In this document: positions 12,926 to 16,856 of the stretch, in pieces
How the letters are laid out: each line of letters starts with the position of its first letter
How positions within the stretch are numbered: the first letter of the stretch is position 1
NCBI GenBank assembly: GCA_036274495.1
Contig: DASUFP010000084.1
Location: 1-16,856, forward strand
DNA length: 16,856 nt
Direction of reading: 5' to 3'
From: DASUFP01 sp036274495
GTDB taxonomy: Bacteria; Bacteroidota; Bacteroidia; AKYH767-A; OLB10
The notes under the pieces: generated by a model
What the model was told of the DNA's origin: nothing
The model's database searches: none
Seen by the model: only the letters and a program-made list of their open reading frames with translations
Program-made: the position numbers and the translations under genes

Positions 12926-13003
12926 AAGCTCAATTTAGATTTCTTCACCCTTTCTAACGGGTGCTGCTCCTAAAGGTTGTAGTTATGAGGGGTAAAAGAA
13001 TAA

Positions 13004-13040
13004 CGAAAAGTCCTTGATTCTTACACTTTTCGGGCTTTTT
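13004..13040 (+). terminator. Terminator-like hairpin in the leader region of the MATE gene
   Basis: CGAAAAGT (13004-13011) pairs perfectly with ACTTTTCG (13025-13032) around a 13-base loop and is followed by GGC and five T. The form is that of an intrinsic terminator on the plus strand, yet no rightward gene ends nearby. It sits just before the proposed MATE promoter and might end a small RNA or block readthrough. Confidence 0.4.
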
Positions 13041-13065
13041 GGTCTCCATTAATTTCAGACCTTTG
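13036..13065 (+). promoter_or_regulatory. Candidate Bacteroidota promoter for the MATE gene
   Basis: A TTTTTG box (13036-13041) is followed after 16 bases by GACCTTTG (13058-13065), close to the Bacteroidota -33/-7 form TTTG and TAnnTTTG. The -7 box ends 7 bases before the ATG at 13073, so transcription would begin close to the start codon and give an almost leaderless message. The same spacing is seen before the sirtuin gene. Confidence 0.45.
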
Positions 13066-13072
13066 GCGCTTT

Positions 13073-14404
13073 ATGAAAGTCAGCGGCAGTTATAGCGAAA
13101 TCTGGAAAATTTCCTACCCGATTATCCTCGGATCGCTTGCAACCACTGTATTAAACCTTACCGACACAGCATTTTTGGCCCGGGTAGGCGAAGTTGAGTT
13201 GGGAGCTGCAGCCGTAGCCGGCGTCTATTATTTTGTTTTGGTAATGATAGGAATGGCCCTTAGTATAGGTGCTCAGATTCTTATTGCCAAAAGGGCGGGT
13301 GAAAGCAACATACCTGCCATTGGAAAGTTGTTTGACACCAGCTTTTTACTCCTATGCATCTTATCAGCGCTTACCTTCATCCTCTCTTTCCTGATCTCCC
13401 CTCACCTCTTTGCTTTATTATTGAAGTCAGGGAACATTATTACCGCAGCCGAATCGTATATGTGGTACCGATCGTTCGGGCTGCTCTTTACCGTCAGCGG
13501 GATGGCTTTCAGGGCTTTTTATGTTGGAATAGGTCAAACCAGAATCATTTCTTACAGTGCCCTCCTTACAACCGTGTTGAATATCTTTCTGGATTACACG
13601 CTGATTTTCGGGCATTTCGGTATGCCGGCAATGGGCATCGAAGGATCCGCCATTGCATCGGCTTTGTCGGAAGCCGCCGGAGCACTTTATCTGGTTGTAT
13701 ATTCGGCCATACACCATGAATTTAAGATTTACGGATTACTGAAATTCAATCAGCCCGTATTCGAAGGAATCGGACAAATACTCCGCCTCTCTACTCCTAT
13801 TGTAATCCAAAGTACCTTGTCGATGTCGGCCTGGTTTATGTTTTTCGTATTTATTGAACGTATGGGAGAACATCAACTTGCTATTTCCAATGTGATACGA
13901 TCCACCTATATGATTTTTATGGTACCTATCTGGGGATACGCTTCAGCGACAAGCACCATGGTCAGTAATCTTATAGGGCAAGGCAAAACGGAGGAGGTGA
14001 ACGGCGTAATTAAGAAAATTATCATTATGAGCCTGCTGACCACTTTTGCAATTTTTCTGATAAGCATGTTCCCTTATGCCTGGATTTTGAGACTGATAAG
14101 TTCCGATGCCAGGCTGATTGATGATTCACTGGGCTGTTATCATATTATTTTAATAGCCATGTTCTTTTTTGCCGCCAGCGTAATACTGCTAAGTGCTGTT
14201 TCAGGGACCGGAAAAACGGAGGCCGCACTGGTAATTGAAATCATCAATATTACCATATACATGATTTATGTGTATATTTTCGCGGTGGTAATTCCATCAG
14301 GAGTGGAGGTGGTTTGGGCATCCGAAATTATTTACTGGTCACTCATTGGATTATTATCATTGCTGTATTTAAGATCAGGAAAATGGAAATACGCAAGCAT
14401 CTGA
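13073..14404 (+). CDS. MATE-family multidrug/cation antiporter
   Basis: A 443-residue protein with about twelve membrane segments in two halves, the size and layout of MATE exporters, which use a sodium or proton gradient to expel drugs or metabolites. The first helix begins ISYPIILGSLATTVLNLTDT (14-33), typical of the family, and is followed by GAAAVAGVYYFVLVMIG and AQILIAKRAGE. The second half repeats the pattern from about residue 236 (LRLSTPIVIQSTLSMSAWF). It begins a tight rightward run: the next gene starts 22 bases before its stop. The subfamily (NorM or DinF-like) and the substrate cannot be told from sequence alone. Confidence 0.92.
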   Translation: MKVSGSYSEIWKISYPIILGSLATTVLNLTDTAFLARVGEVELGAAAVAGVYYFVLVMIGMALSIGAQILIAKRAGESNIPAIGKLFDTSFLLLCILSALTFILSFLISPHLFALLLKSGNIITAAESYMWYRSFGLLFTVSGMAFRAFYVGIGQTRIISYSALLTTVLNIFLDYTLIFGHFGMPAMGIEGSAIASALSEAAGALYLVVYSAIHHEFKIYGLLKFNQPVFEGIGQILRLSTPIVIQSTLSMSAWFMFFVFIERMGEHQLAISNVIRSTYMIFMVPIWGYASATSTMVSNLIGQGKTEEVNGVIKKIIIMSLLTTFAIFLISMFPYAWILRLISSDARLIDDSLGCYHIILIAMFFFAASVILLSAVSGTGKTEAALVIEIINITIYMIYVYIFAVVIPSGVEVVWASEIIYWSLIGLLSLLYLRSGKWKYASI

Positions 14405-14706
14405 TTCCGGTTGTAATTGCAATTTTATTGGTTGCAGGATGTACGGCATCCAAAGAAACAACTACCGAAAAATTGCCGCCTCCCGGTTTTACCGCAGCAA
14501 CCGTAACTGATTATTCGGAACTCGACGGCTGCCGTTACCTCCTCATTACCGGCGACAGCATAAAATACAATCCAACAAATCTCGATGCTGCCTACCAACA
14601 TCACGGGATGGTTGTGTGGTTCAGATTTAAACCTGTTCAAATGCCTACCACCTGTATGACAGGCACCACCATTCGAATTTTAGAAATCAAAGAAGCTGTC
14701 CGATGA
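14383..14706 (+). CDS. Small lipoprotein of unknown function
   Basis: A 107-residue lipoprotein. I chose the ATG at 14383, because it gives a clean signal (MEIRKHLIPVVIAILLVAGC, acylated Cys at 20) and follows AGGAAA; a start at 14314 would be in the middle of MATE and would add 23 residues before the signal. The mature part (about 40-107) is one small domain: LDGCRYLLITGDSIKYNPTN, then HGMVVWFRFKPVQM, then TCMTGTTIRILEIKE, a pattern seen in short uncharacterised Bacteroidota proteins. It overlaps MATE by 22 bases and the fmt start by 4 bases (ATGA), so it is made from the same transcript. Role unknown. Confidence 0.72.
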   Translation: MEIRKHLIPVVIAILLVAGCTASKETTTEKLPPPGFTAATVTDYSELDGCRYLLITGDSIKYNPTNLDAAYQHHGMVVWFRFKPVQMPTTCMTGTTIRILEIKEAVR

Positions 14707-15653
14707 GAATCGTATTTCTGGGTACACCTGCATTCGCGGTAGCTTCATTGGAAGCACTTGTTAAGGGAGGACAACAAGTAGTGGCCGTAATTACAGCAGC
14801 TGATAAACCTGCAGGTCGCGGACTCACGCTGAGACAATCTCCGGTAAAAATTGCAGCCCTGAACCATCATCTCCCGGTACTTCAGCCACAAAAACTCACC
14901 GACCCTGAATTTTTGAAGGAGGTAAAATCCTTTCAACCGGATCTGATGATTGTAGTCGCATTCAGAATGATGCCTGAAATACTTTGGGCAATGGCTCCAT
15001 TGGGCACTTTTAACCTTCACGCGTCTTTGCTTCCGCAATACAGGGGAGCAGCACCTATTAACAGGGCCATTATGAACGGCGAAACAATGACCGGGGTGAC
15101 AACATTTTTTCTGAAACAGCAAATTGACACCGGAAATATAATTTTCAGAGAACAGGTACCTATAGGAGCTGACGAAACGGCGGGCGAACTGCACGATAAG
15201 CTGATGAAAACCGGTGCTGAACTTGTTTTAAGAAGTGTACAGGCTATAGAACAGTCAAAAGTTGTTCCGATAGCACAGGAGACATTAACGGACAGCACTA
15301 CTCTACTGCGAACGGCTCCAAAATTATTTCCGGATGATTGCAAAATCAACTGGAATCAACCTGCAGGTACCATCCATAATCAAATCAGAGGCCTCAGTCC
15401 GTCACCCGGTGCCACTACTCATTTCATTTCCGATACAGCACGGTTGCAGATAAAATTATTCAGGTCCGCTAAAGCCGGCAACGGAAGTGTATCGGATCCC
15501 GGTACCATAGCAATCGAATCGGGCCGGTTGTTTGTCCATTGCGCAACGGGGAAAATTGAGGTTCTTGAGCTGCAGCAGCAGGGAAAAAAGAGACTATCAG
15601 CTGCCGAATTTCTAAGGGGTTTCAGAGCCTCTTCTCAATGGAGAGCTGAATAA
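14703..15653 (+). CDS. fmt: Methionyl-tRNA formyltransferase
   Basis: A 316-residue enzyme that formylates the initiator Met-tRNA using 10-formyltetrahydrofolate. The N-terminal hydrolase-like domain starts MRIVFLGTPAFAVASLEAL. The catalytic set is visible: Asn104 and His106 in FNLHASLLPQYRGAAPI and Asp142 in QQIDTGNIIF. The C-terminal beta-barrel that grips the tRNA covers about 205-316 (KINWNQPAGTIHNQIRGLSP onward). Length and motifs are those of a complete family member. It is translationally coupled to the upstream lipoprotein by the ATGA overlap and is a conserved core gene, which supports the chromosomal nature of this part of the window. Confidence 0.95.
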   Translation: MRIVFLGTPAFAVASLEALVKGGQQVVAVITAADKPAGRGLTLRQSPVKIAALNHHLPVLQPQKLTDPEFLKEVKSFQPDLMIVVAFRMMPEILWAMAPLGTFNLHASLLPQYRGAAPINRAIMNGETMTGVTTFFLKQQIDTGNIIFREQVPIGADETAGELHDKLMKTGAELVLRSVQAIEQSKVVPIAQETLTDSTTLLRTAPKLFPDDCKINWNQPAGTIHNQIRGLSPSPGATTHFISDTARLQIKLFRSAKAGNGSVSDPGTIAIESGRLFVHCATGKIEVLELQQQGKKRLSAAEFLRGFRASSQWRAE

Positions 15654-15696
15654 ACAATTGACATTTAACTGTTGAAAACACTACACAAGGCCTGCC

Positions 15697-15725
15697 TTTT
15701 GAGGCATCCGATTGTTGCACCTTTG
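15697..15725 (+). promoter_or_regulatory. Candidate Bacteroidota promoter for the sirtuin gene
   Basis: TTTTG (15697-15701) is followed after 16 bases by CACCTTTG (15718-15725), a near match to TAnnTTTG. It is 29 bases before the start codon of the deacylase, a normal leader length, in the 101-base gap after fmt. Confidence 0.5.
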
Positions 15726-15754
15726 TAAACACTTCAGACTGGTATTAAATCTCA

Positions 15755-16438
15755 TTGAAAAAAGTAGTGGTGTTTACCGGTTCCGGCATCAGTGCCGAGA
15801 GTGGTATAAAGACTTTTAGAGACTCTGACGGTCTTTGGGAAAAATACGATATAAAAACTGTTGCAACACCTGAGGCCTGGGCCAGGAATCCCCAGCTGGT
15901 GCAGGAATTTTACAATCAGCGGCGGAAACAGATACTGGAAGCCTCCCCTAATGCCGCCCATAAGGCGCTCAAACAGCTCGAAACAAAGTTTAATACCGTT
16001 ATTGTCACTCAAAATGTGGATGATTTACACGAGCGTGCAGGCTCGGCCAACATCATTCATCTGCATGGAATTATTACCAAGTCGCAAAGCTCACGCTTCC
16101 CCGAACTGGTTTACCCTATTGAAGGATGGGAGCTGTCGATGAATGCTACCTGCGAATACGGCTTTCCGTTACGGCCGCATATAGTGTGGTTTGGTGAACC
16201 CGTGCCTGAGATGGACAGAGCCATTTATGAGGTAAGTACTGCCGATTATTTTATAGTAATAGGCACATCGCTTGAAGTATACCCTGCGGCATCGCTCATA
16301 CATTTTACCGGCGATAACACCACCACATATCTGATTGACCCCGCTGCCCGAAACGTATCCGGAATCAGCAATATTGAAATCATCAAAGAATCTGCAGGCT
16401 CAGCTGTGCCGGCCTTGGTTAACCGACTCTTATTATGA
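15755..16438 (+). CDS. cobB: NAD-dependent protein deacylase (SIRT5/CobB class III sirtuin)
   Basis: A 227-residue sirtuin that removes acyl groups from lysine side chains using NAD. The NAD motif is GSGISAESGIKTFRD (9-23), then TQNVDDLHERAG (85-96), the catalytic His104 in HLHG, and GTSLEVYPA (170-178). Tyr53 and Arg56 in FYNQRR are the pair that lets SIRT5-type enzymes bind succinyl or malonyl lysine. The zinc Cys tetrad is missing: only one Cys (133) is in the region where the zinc ribbon sits, as appears usual in Bacteroidota members. The start is TTG at 15755; an in-frame stop lies 9 bases upstream and no ATG is available. Its stop overlaps the next gene's start by 4 bases, so the two genes are coupled. 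Confidence 0.9.
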   Translation: MKKVVVFTGSGISAESGIKTFRDSDGLWEKYDIKTVATPEAWARNPQLVQEFYNQRRKQILEASPNAAHKALKQLETKFNTVIVTQNVDDLHERAGSANIIHLHGIITKSQSSRFPELVYPIEGWELSMNATCEYGFPLRPHIVWFGEPVPEMDRAIYEVSTADYFIVIGTSLEVYPAASLIHFTGDNTTTYLIDPAARNVSGISNIEIIKESAGSAVPALVNRLLL

Positions 16439-16856
16439 ATACAATTTTTAGTGCCGAATTTATGACCAGCGATCTTTTTAACTGGTTTGTGCTGCCCTTC
16501 TTTATTTTTCTGGGAGGTATGATTTATGTGACGCTGGCTACCCTGCGGAATGTATTCATTGCTCGTAACCTCGGTAAAATAGTCCCTTTTTTAGGCTTTT
16601 TTGAAGTACTCATATGGCTGACGGCTGTAAGCTCAACTATAAAAAACCTTCACAATGTAGCGTGTTACATAGGATTTGCCGCCGGTTATTCAACAGGAAT
16701 TTATATTGGACTCGCCATTGAAGCGCGACTGGCATTAGGTATTCAAATCCTGCGCATCATAACCAATCAGGACCCAACAGCATTGCTGAATGCCTTACGT
16801 GAGGCAAATATGGGTACCACCATGATCGATGGCCATGGCAGTAAGGGCCCTGTTAA
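16435..16856 (+). CDS. DUF2179/DUF5698 membrane protein (partial)
   Basis: The frame starting at 16435 is open to the window edge, giving at least 140 residues. After a short start it has three hydrophobic segments (about 15-38, 47-66, 75-98) of the UPF0316/DUF5698 type, with GGMIYVTLATLRNVFIARN, then VPFLGFFEVLIWLTAVSSTI and GYSTGIYIGLAIEARLALG, which are diagnostic. A soluble DUF2179 domain appears to start near residue 105 (IRIITN...ALREANMGTTMIDGHGSKGPV). The function of the family is unknown. It follows the deacylase with an ATGA overlap. The 3' end lies beyond the window. Confidence 0.88.
   Translation, partial: MNTIFSAEFMTSDLFNWFVLPFFIFLGGMIYVTLATLRNVFIARNLGKIVPFLGFFEVLIWLTAVSSTIKNLHNVACYIGFAAGYSTGIYIGLAIEARLALGIQILRIITNQDPTALLNALREANMGTTMIDGHGSKGPV

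Noticed and set aside
15017..15349. Minus-strand open frame of 110 codons inside fmt.
   Set aside because: It is antisense to the catalytic region of a core gene.

Overview
The window looks like a Bacteroidota chromosome segment. The support is several secreted proteins with C-terminal type IX secretion (T9SS) sorting domains, DUF2490 and DUF4956 families, -7 boxes of the NAccTTTG kind, weak Shine-Dalgarno sequences and moderate-to-low GC. It divides into an accessory island (about 1-4030) and a more chromosome-like part (about 4100-16856).

Accessory island. A leftward set holds a 66-residue small protein, a phage replication protein O-like winged-helix protein, an AT-rich hypothetical protein and an ArdC-type antirestriction protein with an intact zincin site. 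Upstream is a hairpin-dense intergenic region with iteron-like repeats and a small ORF interrupted by one stop codon. Next come a rightward GIY-YIG nuclease-family gene and a leftward, catalytically complete tyrosine recombinase, whose 3' ends overlap. The motif GTTCGTTCCG-N5-GCTTT occurs three times around this pair (2267-2286, 3826-3845 on the minus strand, 3968-3987). The two outer copies sit in cloverleaf-like folds with different stem sequences. The third lies in a hairpin 8 bases upstream of the recombinase start. This is the most unusual signal here and may be the recombinase's own site set.

Secreted and surface section (4125-11413, all minus strand). A T9SS protein with repeated propeller-like units is translationally coupled to a 5'-truncated T9SS gene remnant. 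Upstream is a run of genes in the order CotH-kinase-like T9SS protein, small lipoprotein, VTC-type polyphosphate polymerase, DUF4956 membrane protein and DUF2490 outer-membrane protein. The last four overlap one another. CotH, VTC and DUF4956 genes recur together in other bacteria, so this is probably a functional surface phosphate or polyphosphate module whose biochemistry is not settled.

Right part (11585-16856). A GNAT acetyltransferase, a membrane-anchored hypothetical protein, and a rightward run follow: MATE exporter, small lipoprotein and methionyl-tRNA formyltransferase, then a SIRT5-like sirtuin deacylase and a DUF2179/DUF5698 membrane protein cut by the window edge. Most of these rightward genes overlap by 4 to 22 bases. 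No rRNA, tRNA, CRISPR array or transposase gene was seen.
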